Shown here: in pieces, positions 1 to 8,701 of the stretch
Layout of the letters: the number at the start of each line of letters is the position of its first letter
How positions within the stretch are numbered: position 1 is the first letter of the stretch
NCBI RefSeq assembly: GCF_000336875.1
Contig: NZ_AOJK01000015.1
Location: 1 to 56,495 of the forward strand
Source: Halorubrum californiense DSM 19288
GTDB lineage: Archaea > Halobacteriota > Halobacteria > Halobacteriales > Haloferacaceae
Direction: 5' to 3'
DNA length: 56,495 nt
Made by a program: the position numbers and the translations under genes
Notes under the pieces: model-generated
Database searches by the model: none
Seen by the model: the letters and a program-made list of their open reading frames with translations, nothing else
What the model was told of the DNA's origin: nothing

Positions 1-185
1 GTATGTATAGCCTCCCGGCTGGGGCTTTGGAGGCGTTCACCGTCGATCTTCGGTCAGGTATGTATAGCCTCCCGGCTGGGGCTTTGGAGGCGTTCACCGT
101 CGATCTTCGGTCAGGTATGTATAGCCTCCCGGCTGGGGCTTTGGAAGTGTCTTCCGTCATGACCTCCGCAGATATTCATAAGCGA
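1..185 (-). repeat. Tandem 57-bp promoter-like units (upstream end of interspersed element, fifth copy)
   Basis: Three units begin at 1, 58 and 115. The first two are identical over 57 bp and the third diverges after about 30 bp. Read on the minus strand, each unit carries a TATA-like box (CTATACATAC), then about 27 bases, then a block ending CCAAAGCCCCAGCCGGGAGG. A further TATA-like box (CTTATGAATA, near 170-180) precedes the outermost block. The same TATA-spacer-block order starts the elements at 11848-12270, 44327-44740 and 56145-56402, so this is probably the promoter end of a copy whose body lies to the left of the window. The open reading frame across it (MYSLPAGALEAF repeated) is a by-product of a period divisible by three. 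Confidence 0.7.
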
Positions 186-309
186 GCGGCGGCGGATCTG
201 GTGGATTCTCTCACCTCGCCGCATCAGAACTGAACGTCGTCACCCGCTCCACATCCCGAATAAACCTCCGCAACGACCGCTTTTCACCCATCCCGCGGCC
301 ACCCGTCCC

Positions 310-1095
310 ATGCCGCAACGACTCCGCGTACTCGCAGGCGACTGCGTCGTGACCGACCGCGGCGACCGCACCCGCACCCATCGGGGGCGCGTCGTCGTCC
401 TGATCAAACCGGACGACACGACGCTCGTCCACGACGCCGACGGCTACCAGCCCGTCGCGTGGCTCACCCGCCCGGAGAGCGTCGTCGTCGAGGGCGACGG
501 CGACGGGTTCACCGTCACCGCCCGCGACGGCTCCCGGCGGCTCCGCGTCGTCGCCGAGGAAGCGACCGCGAGCCGCGCCCTTCCCGTCACCGAGGCGGGC
601 GTCCCGGTCGGGACCTGCCCCGACGACGGCGGCCCGCTCGTGCGGTCGCGCGGCGACGTGGTCTGTCTCGACTGCGAGACGCGCCGGGGGCTCCCGGCGG
701 GCGCGAGCGTCACGGACGCGACCTGCGACGACTGCGGGCTCCCGAAGATCCGCGTCGAGCGCGGCGAGCCGTTCCACCTCTGTCTCGACCCGGCCTGCGA
801 TCCGATGGACGACGCCGTCAGCGACCGGTTCGACAGGGCGTGGGAGTGTCCGGACTGCGAGGGCGACCTCCGGGTCCGCTCGGCGCCCGGCCGCGTCTAC
901 CTCGGCTGCGAGAACTACCCGGACTGCGAGACCACGTTCTCGTTCCCCGCCGGCGTCGTCGTCGACGAGTGCGACTGCGGGCTCCCCGTCTTCGAGACGG
1001 CGGCCGGGCTCGGCTGTCTGGACGGGACCTGTCCGATCGACGGGCGAACGACAGAGGGCGAAAAGACCGAATCTCCGGATCCGAACGCCGGCTAA
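310..1095 (+). CDS. Zinc-finger DNA-binding protein with NucS-like N-terminal domain
   Basis: 261 aa. Residues 1-75 (RLRVLAGDCVV, RGRVVVLIKPDDTTLVHDADG) resemble the N-terminal DNA-binding domain of archaeal NucS/DUF91 proteins, but no nuclease domain follows. The rest carries repeated Cys4 fingers of the topoisomerase C-terminal type: CPDDG..CLDC near 115-133, CDDCGLP..CLDPACD near 150-175, CPDCEGDL..CENYPDC near 190-217 and a last CDCGLP..CLDGTC. A DNA-binding or repair accessory role is inferred; the enzymatic part of NucS is missing. The ATG has a TATA-like CTTTTCAC about 25 bases upstream, which fits a leaderless mRNA. It converges on tyrS with a 6-bp gap. Confidence 0.8.
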   Translation: MPQRLRVLAGDCVVTDRGDRTRTHRGRVVVLIKPDDTTLVHDADGYQPVAWLTRPESVVVEGDGDGFTVTARDGSRRLRVVAEEATASRALPVTEAGVPVGTCPDDGGPLVRSRGDVVCLDCETRRGLPAGASVTDATCDDCGLPKIRVERGEPFHLCLDPACDPMDDAVSDRFDRAWECPDCEGDLRVRSAPGRVYLGCENYPDCETTFSFPAGVVVDECDCGLPVFETAAGLGCLDGTCPIDGRTTEGEKTESPDPNAG

Positions 1096-1101
1096 CGTCG
1101 A

Positions 1102-2088
1102 TTACTCCGCGAGCTGCTGGCGACCCGGCGCGATGAGGCGGTCGAGGTACTCGGCGAGCGCGCCCTTCGCGTCCGCGGGGTGGAGCTCGCCGGACTCCAA
1201 GTCGGCTTCGAGGTCGTCGTAGGCGTCGTACTCCAGGTCCCCGCCGTACTCCTCGGGGCGCTCGACGGTCACCGCGTCGAACCGCGGGAAGACGTGGTAC
1301 TCGAACACCTGGAGGACGGGGTTCTCGCGTTCCGCGCCGTCGTCGGTCGGCTCGGGGTCGGCCGTCGGCGGGCAGTAGGCGTCGTTCACCTTCGACTCGA
1401 TGTCCTCGCGGGTGTCCTCCATCGAGATGGTGACGCCCTCGCTGGAGGACATCTTCCCGCGGCCGGTGCCGAGGTCGGCGATCAGCGGCGTGTGGAGGCT
1501 CGTCGGCGGCTCGCGGTCGATGCTCGGGAGCACGTCTCGCGCGAGCATGTGGACCTTGCGCTGCTCCATCCCGCCGACCGCGATGTCGACGCCGAGGTAC
1601 GGGATGTCGAGCGCCTGCATCAGGGGGTAGACGGCCTGCGACACCTTCACCGAGTCACCCGAGCTGATCTCGGCCATCGCGCGCTCGGCTCGCGCGAGCG
1701 TGGTCTCCAACTCCAGCGCGTGGAGGTCGAGGGTGTAGTCGTCGTCGAGCTGGAAGTCGGAGCCGAGGACGAACTGGGTGTTCGACTCGTCGAGCCCGTA
1801 GGCGATGAACTGGTCGCGCATGCGCTCCGCGGTGTGACGGATATCCTCGAACGAGCCCTTGTCGTTGAGGTAGGCGTGGACGTCGGCCAACAGTACGGTC
1901 ACCTCGAACCCCGCCTCCTGGAGGTCGATGAGCTTGTTCGCGGTGAGCATGTGACCGATGTGGAGCACGCCCGAGGGCTCGTAGCCGACGTACGCCCGCT
2001 TGCCCTCGGGGTCGTCGGCCAGCGCCTCGATCTCCGACTCGGTGACCACCTCGGCCGCGTTCCGGGTGATCAGCTCGTGAGCGTTCAT
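1102..2088 (-). CDS. tyrS: Tyrosyl-tRNA synthetase
   Basis: 328 aa class I aminoacyl-tRNA synthetase that charges tRNA-Tyr in the cytoplasm. The HIGH motif is intact at residues 43-46 (LHIGHM) and the KMSSS loop at 212-216 (GKMSSSEG). YVGYEPSG at 33-40 and the QAVYPLMQALD segment near 151-161 are typical of the archaeal/eukaryotic TyrRS branch. The length is normal for that short branch, which lacks the bacterial C-terminal S4-like domain. The start ATG is the only good one in frame, and an AT-rich CATATG sequence lies about 27 bases upstream. Nothing looks damaged. Confidence 0.96.
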   Translation of the reverse strand: MNAHELITRNAAEVVTESEIEALADDPEGKRAYVGYEPSGVLHIGHMLTANKLIDLQEAGFEVTVLLADVHAYLNDKGSFEDIRHTAERMRDQFIAYGLDESNTQFVLGSDFQLDDDYTLDLHALELETTLARAERAMAEISSGDSVKVSQAVYPLMQALDIPYLGVDIAVGGMEQRKVHMLARDVLPSIDREPPTSLHTPLIADLGTGRGKMSSSEGVTISMEDTREDIESKVNDAYCPPTADPEPTDDGAERENPVLQVFEYHVFPRFDAVTVERPEEYGGDLEYDAYDDLEADLESGELHPADAKGALAEYLDRLIAPGRQQLAE

Positions 2089-2171
2089 ACGTGCGACTGT
2101 ACGTTACCGGACATATGACTTCTGGAAGCGTGCGGGGGCGTGGCGAGGGGTCACGCGGCGGCCTCGACGCC

Positions 2172-4223
2172 CTACTCTTCCGTCTCGGGCAGCGTCCGTC
2201 CCGCCCGGTGTTCCGAGATGATCCGGTCGATCCGCTCGGCCTTCTCGTCCCGCCGGCGCTCCTCGGCGCGCTCCTCCCAGTCGTCCACGGCGGCGGCGAG
2301 GTCCTCCTCGCCCGCGACCGCCAGCTCGTCCACCTCGCGGACCGGCACCGCGTCGGCGGGCACCACCGGAACCGAGCGCTCGAACAGTACCGCGTCCGCG
2401 ACGTCCGAAAGGTTCCCCTCGCCGCGGATCACGGCCCGCGGGTCCGCCTCCGCGAGCCGCTCCGCGGTCCGGCGGCCCGCGCCCGACGCGTCCCGGAGGA
2501 AGACCACGTCGCCGGCGACGAGCCCGTACGCCTCGTCGGCGGCGTCGAGCGCGTCGAGCGTGAACTGCTCGACGACCTTCACGCTCACCAGCCCCCGTCC
2601 CTCGGCCACGTCGCCGAAGTTCGAGTGGTCGAGCCGCCACAGCTCCTTCAGCGTCTCCACCTTGCGTTCGAGGTCCTCGACGCGCTCCTGCGCCTCGTCG
2701 CGCTCGCGCTCCAGGCGGTCCGTCTCGCGTTCGAGCCGCGACACCGCCCGCCGCGTGCGCGCCTCGATGCGCTCCTCCCGTTTCGCCTCCTCCAGTTCGC
2801 CCTCCAACTCCGCGATCCGGTCGTCGCGCTCGTCGAGGTCGTCCTCCAGCGACTCGGCGTGCGACTCCAAGCGGTCGACGCGTTCGCGGAGCCGCCGGAT
2901 CGTCTCCTCCTCCTCGGTGCGCTCGGGCTCGGTCGGGTCGCCCTCGGCGTCGTCCCCGCCGCCGTCCCCCTCGTCGCCGTCGTCCTCGCTCAGGTCCTCG
3001 ATGACGGCCTCGACCGACGACTCGCCCGCGACGACACCGGCGATCACGGCCCCCCGGTCGAGCCGCGGCGGCGTCTTCGCCGCGATCCGCTCGAACTGGT
3101 CCTCGTGGTCGTCGTAGGCGTACAGCGCGGCCGCCAGCGCGTCGCGCTCGTGGTCGTTCGCGTAGCTCGCCTCCCGGGTGCGGTGGAGCTTCTCGTCGAC
3201 CGGGAGGTCCGTCGTGGGCCGCCAGCCGGCGGCGTCGAACGAGCGCCGGAACTTCTCGACCGTCTCCGGCATCGGCTCCACGTCGGCGGCGACGATGATC
3301 GGGCGGCCCTGCTCGACGATCCATTCGGTCACCTCAGCGGTGTCGCCGGTTCGGGAGGAGTACAGCGCGTGGACGGTGCCGTCGAGGCCGACGACCGCGG
3401 CCGCGGTGGTCGTCCCGGGGTCTATGCCGACGATGACGCGGTCGCGCCGCTTCACGAGCGGCTCGTACTCGATGCCGTCGCGGCGCTCGCGCTCGACCTC
3501 GACGCGCACGTCGCCGGCCCGCGAGTTCGAGACCGGGATGTCCTCGGGCCGGGCCTCGACCGTGAACGTCGCGTTCGCGTAGCCGCCGTACTTCTCGGTC
3601 ACGTCGCGCTCGAACTCGAGGTTCGACTCCTTCAGCTTCGACTGGACCTGTCGCGTCCGCTTCCTGACGTTGCCGTGGATCCGTCGGGTGTAGCGGTCTT
3701 GGCTCCACCCGCCCTTTCCCGTCGAGCGGCCGCGGGACACCTTCACTGTCGTCTCGTCGGTGAACGCGGTCACCTCGTGGCCGACGTTCGCGGCGGCGAG
3801 CCGCGCCGACGCCTCCGCCTCCTTCATCGGCTTCTTCCCGTAGGGGATCCCGTGTCGGGAGGCGACCCGCGAGAGCGGCTCCGGGCGCTCCGCCCCGGTC
3901 ACTTGGACGAGTCGGGTCCCGTCGGGCAGCGACCGGAGGAAGTTGACGAGCTCGCCCTTGTCCGCCGCCAGCTCGTAGGCGTTGTCGGTGGCGACGTAGA
4001 GGGGCTCGCGGTCGTCTATCAGTCGGCAGAGCTTCCGGAAGGAGACCACGTCGCGGGTGATCCGGGCCATCGGCCCGTCGGCGTCCGGCGCGTCCGGGTC
4101 GTCCTCGTCGACGGGGTCCAGGATGACGAGCGCGTAGGAGGGGCTGTCGCCGCGGACGTCCCCGCTGTGGACGTCGACGCCGAACACCGGCCGGTCGCGG
4201 GCGCGGATGGTCCGGGTTGTCAC
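2172..4223 (-). CDS. DUF460 RNase H-like fold protein
   Basis: 683 aa if started at the GTG at 4223. This start is preferred because TATATA sits at 4248-4253, 25 bases upstream, as in leaderless haloarchaeal genes; a longer frame from GTG 4259 would run through the TATA box. Two RNase H/actin-like segments are visible: an N-terminal one with PVFGVDVHSGD and a central one with VIVGIDPGTTTAAAVVG. Between them are basic stretches (RKRTRQVQSKLKESNLEFERDV). A long charged coiled coil (about 400-520, RLRERVDRLESHAESLEDDLDERDD) follows, then a C-terminal domain. DUF460 proteins are conserved in archaea and predicted to act on nucleic acid; the exact substrate is unknown. Confidence 0.85.
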   Translation of the reverse strand: MTTRTIRARDRPVFGVDVHSGDVRGDSPSYALVILDPVDEDDPDAPDADGPMARITRDVVSFRKLCRLIDDREPLYVATDNAYELAADKGELVNFLRSLPDGTRLVQVTGAERPEPLSRVASRHGIPYGKKPMKEAEASARLAAANVGHEVTAFTDETTVKVSRGRSTGKGGWSQDRYTRRIHGNVRKRTRQVQSKLKESNLEFERDVTEKYGGYANATFTVEARPEDIPVSNSRAGDVRVEVERERRDGIEYEPLVKRRDRVIVGIDPGTTTAAAVVGLDGTVHALYSSRTGDTAEVTEWIVEQGRPIIVAADVEPMPETVEKFRRSFDAAGWRPTTDLPVDEKLHRTREASYANDHERDALAAALYAYDDHEDQFERIAAKTPPRLDRGAVIAGVVAGESSVEAVIEDLSEDDGDEGDGGGDDAEGDPTEPERTEEEETIRRLRERVDRLESHAESLEDDLDERDDRIAELEGELEEAKREERIEARTRRAVSRLERETDRLERERDEAQERVEDLERKVETLKELWRLDHSNFGDVAEGRGLVSVKVVEQFTLDALDAADEAYGLVAGDVVFLRDASGAGRRTAERLAEADPRAVIRGEGNLSDVADAVLFERSVPVVPADAVPVREVDELAVAGEEDLAAAVDDWEERAEERRRDEKAERIDRIISEHRAGRTLPETEE

Positions 4224-4361
4224 GTACCGCGATAGGTCGTTGCCGCGTATATACCCCACGCCGGGGGAGACCCGCGCCCGGCGCCGTGTCGCCGAGCGGG
4301 CGGGCGGTCAGCTGATCGCCGTCAGCGGGGAGCGGTCAGCGGGCCACCGTCGATCGAGCGG

Positions 4362-5546
4362 TCAGAGGATCCGCGGCTCGTCGCCCGCCTCCCCTCGCCG
4401 GCCGCCGATCATCCCGGGCGTGCCGCCGGTCTGGATGATGTTGAACGCGGTCATCAGGTCCGACCGCGAGATGAGGCCGACGAGTTCGCCGTCGGCGTCG
4501 ACCACCGGCAGCCGTCCGACGCCGTGTTCCTGCATCGTCTGAAGCGCGGTCAGGGCGTCGGCGTTCGGATCGGCCGCGACGAGGTCGGTCGCCATCACGT
4601 CGTCGACGGTGTAGGCGTCGCGCTCGACCTCGCGGACCGACCGGGCGTCTTCGAGGGTGACCATCCCGACGAGTTGGTCGCCGTCGAGGACCGGGTAGCC
4701 GGTGTGACGCTCCTCGAACATCCGACTCATCAGGTCGGCGACGGAGGTGTCCTCGGTCACCGTGTGGAGGTCCTCTTGGCGGGTCATGATGTCCGTGACG
4801 GTGACGCCCTCGAAGGCGGCCTTCAGCGTCGTCTGCTGGGCCTCGCCGGAGGCGGCAATGTAGATGAAAAAGGCGAGCACGATGAGCAGCAGCTGGAAGG
4901 AGAACAGCCCGATGATCCCCATCAGGAACGCGAACACCTTCCCAACGGCGGCGGCCCGCTGGGTCGCCTGCGCGTGCGGCTGGTTCCGCGCGAGCAGCGC
5001 CCGGAGGACCCGCCCGCCGTCCATCGGGAACGCGGGGAGCATGTTGAACACGGCGAGGACGACGTTCAACAGCGCGAGGTAGCCGAACACGAAGAGGAGG
5101 GCGTCGGAGCCGCCCGCCCCGACGAGGACGACCCCGTAGCAGGCGACCCCGACCGCGACGCTGACGAGCGGGCCGGCGATCGCGATCCAGAACTCGTGTT
5201 TCCAGTCCTCGGGGAACTCTTTGAAGCTGGCGAGCCCGCCGAGCAGCCACAGCGTGATCGACTCGATCTCGTAGCCGTAGCGCATGGCGACCAGCGAGTG
5301 GCCGAACTCGTGGAGCAACACCCCGACGAACAGCCCCACCGCGGCCGCCAGTCCGAGCAGGTACGGGGTGTTCCCGGCCGCGACCGCGCCGGCGTCGATC
5401 CCGAGCCCGGCGACCTGGTTCATCACCTCGGCGATCTCTCCCACCTGTCCGCCGATGAGGTACGCGAAGAGCGGTAAGACGAGCAGGAAGGTCCAGTTGA
5501 GCCGGATCGGAATGCCGAACGCGCTCCCGACCTCGATTCCACGCAT
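4362..5546 (-). CDS. Site-2 protease family (M50) metalloprotease with two CBS domains
   Basis: 394 aa intramembrane zinc protease. The membrane segment near residues 15-33 is followed by the catalytic HEFGH at 79-83. A later segment holds NMLPAFPMDGGR, the third zinc ligand region of M50 proteins. The C-terminal third carries two CBS repeats (VTDIMTRQEDLHTV.. and VDDVMATDLVAADP..), which usually bind adenine nucleotides and gate activity. The start was chosen at the ATG at 5546 (MRGIEVGSAFGIPI), because the upstream in-frame extension crosses a TATA-like box. It is divergent from the cupin gene, with 55 bp between the starts. Confidence 0.92.
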   Translation of the reverse strand: MRGIEVGSAFGIPIRLNWTFLLVLPLFAYLIGGQVGEIAEVMNQVAGLGIDAGAVAAGNTPYLLGLAAAVGLFVGVLLHEFGHSLVAMRYGYEIESITLWLLGGLASFKEFPEDWKHEFWIAIAGPLVSVAVGVACYGVVLVGAGGSDALLFVFGYLALLNVVLAVFNMLPAFPMDGGRVLRALLARNQPHAQATQRAAAVGKVFAFLMGIIGLFSFQLLLIVLAFFIYIAASGEAQQTTLKAAFEGVTVTDIMTRQEDLHTVTEDTSVADLMSRMFEERHTGYPVLDGDQLVGMVTLEDARSVREVERDAYTVDDVMATDLVAADPNADALTALQTMQEHGVGRLPVVDADGELVGLISRSDLMTAFNIIQTGGTPGMIGGRRGEAGDEPRIL

Positions 5547-5601
5547 GCCCTCGGGTTCGGCCGGTGATCGGTTAAATACACGGGCCCCGTCACTGACGCC
5601 C
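5547..5601. promoter_or_regulatory. Shared divergent promoter, single TATA region
   Basis: The 55 bp between two divergent start codons contain one AT-rich stretch, GTTAAATACA at 5571-5580. Read rightward (TTAAATAC) its centre is about 27 bases before the cupin ATG. Read leftward (TATTTAA) it is about 29 bases before the protease ATG. Both distances fit leaderless haloarchaeal transcripts. The same bases may therefore serve as TATA box in both directions. Confidence 0.6.
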
Positions 5602-5982
5602 ATGAGCGATACAGCAGATCCCGACCCGGTCGTGAAGGGCGGCGACGAAATCGCGTACGAACCCGTCGACGCCGCCGAGGGACTCTCGAAGGGCGTCCTC
5701 ATCGACGAGTCCGACGGCGCCCCGAACTTCGCGATGCGTCGGTTCGAACTCCCCCCGGGCGCCGAGGTCCCCCGTCACACCAACGCGGTCGAACACGAGC
5801 AGTACGTCCTCACCGGTGAGTACGTCGTCGGGGTCGGCGACGAGGAACACACCGTCTCGCCCGGCGACGCCCTCCTGATTCCCGCGGGCGTCGAACACTG
5901 GTACCGGAACGAGGGCGACGAGCCCGGGGCGTTCCTCTGTGCGGTGCCGAACGGGGACGATACGATCGAACTCGTCGAGTAG
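5602..5982 (+). CDS. Cupin domain protein
   Basis: 126 aa single-domain cupin. The conserved motifs are present: PGAEVPRHTNAVEHEQYVLTGEY (cupin motif 1, with His and Glu metal ligands) and PGDALLIPAGVEHWYRNEG (motif 2, with the last His). Small cupins of this kind bind a divalent metal and act as sugar isomerases, dioxygenases or ligand sensors; the substrate cannot be read from the sequence. The ATG at 5602 fits the TATA box at 5572-5579. Confidence 0.88.
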   Translation: MSDTADPDPVVKGGDEIAYEPVDAAEGLSKGVLIDESDGAPNFAMRRFELPPGAEVPRHTNAVEHEQYVLTGEYVVGVGDEEHTVSPGDALLIPAGVEHWYRNEGDEPGAFLCAVPNGDDTIELVE

Positions 5983-6032
5983 GAGACGGGGATCCGGCTG
6001 CGCTCGAAGCGGTCGGGGAGGACGGGAGTCGG

Positions 6033-6836
6033 CTACTCCAGCGTCCCGACCCGGTCGGCGACGTAGCCGAACTGGTCGCGGTAGCCGTTCGGCGACAGCA
6101 GCACGGGGTAGAAGGGCTCGTCGGCGAGCAGCGGCTCGCCGTCGGCGGCCGCAAAGCGCTCGCCGGACTCGACGCGCTCGAAGTTGCGCGCGAACACCTC
6201 GTACGCCTCCGCCTCCGGCTTCGGGATCCGCTCGCGGAGCCGAAACACCGAGACGTCTTCGCGGCCGCCGGCGTCGAGGACGTCGTCGGCGCCGGGCGCG
6301 GAGATGGCGCCGGTCGCGGCGAGGAACGCGCGGGCGAGCCAGTAGGCGTTGTCGGCGGCGGCGTCGGAGCCCTGGAGGCCCGCCTCCACTTCGAGCGTGT
6401 GCGGGTGTTCGATGAGTCGCCCCTCGGTGAACGCGTCCGTCTGGATCACGGCGTCGACGGGAAGGTGCGGCGCGACCGCGCGGGTCACCTCGTCCATCGA
6501 GTCGATGACGGCGAACGGCTCCGCGTACGACTGCGTCGAGTGGATCGCGAGGATGGTACACCCCTCCAGCGCGTCGACGAGTTCGGCCGCGAGCCGCACC
6601 TCGTGGGCCTCCGCGTCCGGGTTCCCGGGGAACACGCGGTTGAGGTCGGCGTCGAGGTACCGCTCGCCGGCGTCGAGCGCCGGCTCGTTGGCGACTATCA
6701 GCCGCACCGGTCGCTCGGGGTCGAGGTCGGCGTCGAGGAGGCGCTCGACGGCGCGGGCGCCGCAGGGCTCGTCGCCGTGGATCGCGCCGACGACGGCGAC
6801 CTCGGGCTCCCCGTCGCCCAGATCGTGGACTTCCAT
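6033..6836 (-). CDS. Succinylglutamate desuccinylase/aspartoacylase family protein
   Basis: 267 aa zinc-dependent deacylase of the AstE/AspA group within the M14 fold. GAIHGDEPCG near residue 17 gives the His and Glu zinc ligands. DLNRVFPGNPDA near 65-77 is the family's conserved substrate-binding stretch, and AIHSTQSYAEPF near 100 gives the second His. The length is normal for the compact archaeal form. The start at 6836 has an ACTTATCC box about 25 bases upstream. The acyl substrate is not predictable. A distant paralogue lies at 47646-48707. Confidence 0.85.
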   Translation of the reverse strand: MEVHDLGDGEPEVAVVGAIHGDEPCGARAVERLLDADLDPERPVRLIVANEPALDAGERYLDADLNRVFPGNPDAEAHEVRLAAELVDALEGCTILAIHSTQSYAEPFAVIDSMDEVTRAVAPHLPVDAVIQTDAFTEGRLIEHPHTLEVEAGLQGSDAAADNAYWLARAFLAATGAISAPGADDVLDAGGREDVSVFRLRERIPKPEAEAYEVFARNFERVESGERFAAADGEPLLADEPFYPVLLSPNGYRDQFGYVADRVGTLE

Positions 6837-6889
6837 ACGACACCCAGGCGGGCGGCGGATAAGTGGCGTTCGGATCCGGGACGATTCGC

Positions 6890-7211
6890 TTAGTGGCCCT
6901 CGTCGACGCGCTCCGCGTACTCGTAGTCCGCTGGGTACGCCGGCGGGCGAGCGTCGTCGAGGACGATCTGCCACCCGTCGACCGCCGCGGGGTCGTCGAG
7001 CGCGGCCCGGAGGGTCTCTCGGACGTCGTCGACGTCGACCCCGTAGAAGTCGCCCGGGACGCCGTCGAGGTACTGGAGCGCCGTCTCGAACAGCGACCGC
7101 ATCCCGGCGTCGTTCTCGAAGTCGACGCGCTTGTACGCGCCGGCCGCGACCTGGACCATCCCGTGGAGGAAGGCGCTCTCGACCGTGCCGCTCCCGTAGT
7201 TGTACCACTTG
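6890..7211 (-). pseudogene. DUF309 gene, 3' fragment cut off by the integrated element
   Basis: From GACAAG TGG TAC AAC TAC onward this reads [32 protein letters not shown] and on to a normal stop, which is the C-terminal two thirds of a DUF309 protein. There is no start codon of its own at the break; upstream reading enters element DNA. Base composition is host-like (very GC-rich). Joined to 9209-9459 it would restore an open frame across ...HDW-DKWYNY... It is very similar to the 3' half of the intact copy at 8702-9196 but is on the opposite strand. Confidence 0.8.
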
Positions 7212-7293
7212 TCCCTCAAACTGATTGAGTAGGTGTAAACAATCTTTAGATATAAGCAACTGGCCCGAGTGGGTTCGATAGAGGCGTGCCACC

Positions 7294-8589
7294 ATGGCGA
7301 AATCAATGCGGGAGCGGTACGAAACCGCCCGAGAACGAATCAAGAACGACGAGGACGTGAGTGACGAGGAGAGGCGACTAATACTCGAATTTTTGAACGC
7401 AAACGACCCTCGTCAGAACACCTACCAGATGCCCGACGGCAAGACCAAGAGCGACGGGACGCTCGCGCGCTACGCCCGTGGACTCTGTCGCGTGGCGAGG
7501 GATTTGGATCCGGATCTTACCGAGGCCACAGCCTACGACATCAACTCCCTCATGGACGATTACCTCAATGGCAACGTGGAAGGGATCAAGGACGAGGGAT
7601 TGGCAAGTGGCTCTGTGCGGAACTTTCAGGGTCCGACGCGCCGGTTCTATCTCTATCACGACGGCCTGGTGGTTAATCGTGAGGAGATTCATTTCGCCGA
7701 GCAGAACGATTCTCCGGTCGACGAACGGGATATGTTCTCCAAGGAAGACGTCCAAGCACTTCGTGAGGAAGCGAAACGTCGCGGCTCTCGTGACGCTTGC
7801 CTCGTGGACCTCCTCCTCTACACCGGGCAACGCCGAAGTGCAATACTCAATCTCCGACTCAAGGATGTGAACCCAGAGGACGGAATATTTTATCTCAACG
7901 AGGACGACGGAGACCTCAAGGGGGCCAATGGGAAGCGGCCGCTCTTGGGAGCTAACAAAGCCGTTCGAGATTGGAAACGCCAACATCCGACGGGAGACTC
8001 CGAGGACTACCTCATCACCCACAAGCACGACCAGAGTAACCGCGACGGTGTGCGACCGGGGGACAAGTTGGATCCGAGTACGGTGTACCGTCAACTCAAG
8101 CGTATCGGGAAGGGAGCAGACGTTGACAAGCCGGTGAATGCTCACAACTTCCGGCACTACTTTGTGACGGTCTGTAAGCGGGACTACGGAATGGACAACG
8201 ATACGATCAAACACCTGATCGGCCACGAACCCGACAGTAAGGTAATGGAGCGAACCTATGCCCATCTCACCGACGAGGACCACATCGAGGCGGCCGAGGT
8301 GGCCCAAGGGCTCCGTGATCCTGAGGAAGATAGCCCACTCACACCGCCGGTGTGCGACCGTTGCGGAGAGCCGTTAGAAGGTGAGTGGAAGTCGTGTCCC
8401 TACTGTGGTTTGGTGTACTCTCCGGACGCTCAGGAGGCGAAGGACAAGATGACAGACGACCTGAAACGAGAGTACTTTGACACCAACTCCGGGGACATAG
8501 ACACTCAAAAAAAGATCGACACGCTCGACGAACTACTCGACGATCCCGAGGTGAGGACCGTATTGCTAGAGAAACTTTCTGATAGCTAA
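7294..8589 (+). CDS. Tyrosine recombinase/integrase with C-terminal zinc ribbon
   Basis: 431 aa. The N-terminal part (about 1-130) looks like a SAM-like core-binding domain. The catalytic set is recognisable: Arg in [12 protein letters not shown] (about 180), H284-N-F-R287, His311 in LIGHEPDSK and the probable nucleophile Tyr322 in [11 protein letters not shown]. After the catalytic domain comes a zinc ribbon, CDRCGEP(10 aa)CPYCG at 354-371, then a charged tail; this extension is seen in some haloarchaeal integrases. A TATA-like TAGATATAAG lies near 7245-7254, giving a short leader. It catalyses site-specific strand exchange and presumably integrated this element into the DUF309 gene. Confidence 0.93.
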   Translation: MAKSMRERYETARERIKNDEDVSDEERRLILEFLNANDPRQNTYQMPDGKTKSDGTLARYARGLCRVARDLDPDLTEATAYDINSLMDDYLNGNVEGIKDEGLASGSVRNFQGPTRRFYLYHDGLVVNREEIHFAEQNDSPVDERDMFSKEDVQALREEAKRRGSRDACLVDLLLYTGQRRSAILNLRLKDVNPEDGIFYLNEDDGDLKGANGKRPLLGANKAVRDWKRQHPTGDSEDYLITHKHDQSNRDGVRPGDKLDPSTVYRQLKRIGKGADVDKPVNAHNFRHYFVTVCKRDYGMDNDTIKHLIGHEPDSKVMERTYAHLTDEDHIEAAEVAQGLRDPEEDSPLTPPVCDRCGEPLEGEWKSCPYCGLVYSPDAQEAKDKMTDDLKREYFDTNSGDIDTQKKIDTLDELLDDPEVRTVLLEKLSDS

Positions 8590-8701
8590 CTCCTCTATGG
8601 GGAACCGCCACCCTATCCAAACACGTCGTGTGTCTCTATAGTGTATTGTTCCTACTCATCAGTCCGACGCGGTTAGGTGGGTTGGAGTAGTAGTTGCCTC
8701 T

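Noticed and set aside
1-171. Regular repeats resembling a CRISPR array
   Set aside because: The 57-bp units are identical end to end, with no variable spacers; they match promoter units of the dispersed element instead.
2091-4235. 714-aa plus-strand frame opposite the DUF460 gene
   Set aside because: It is the complement of a real gene; its sequence is Arg/Val/Leu-rich without domains, which is usual for antisense frames in high-GC DNA.
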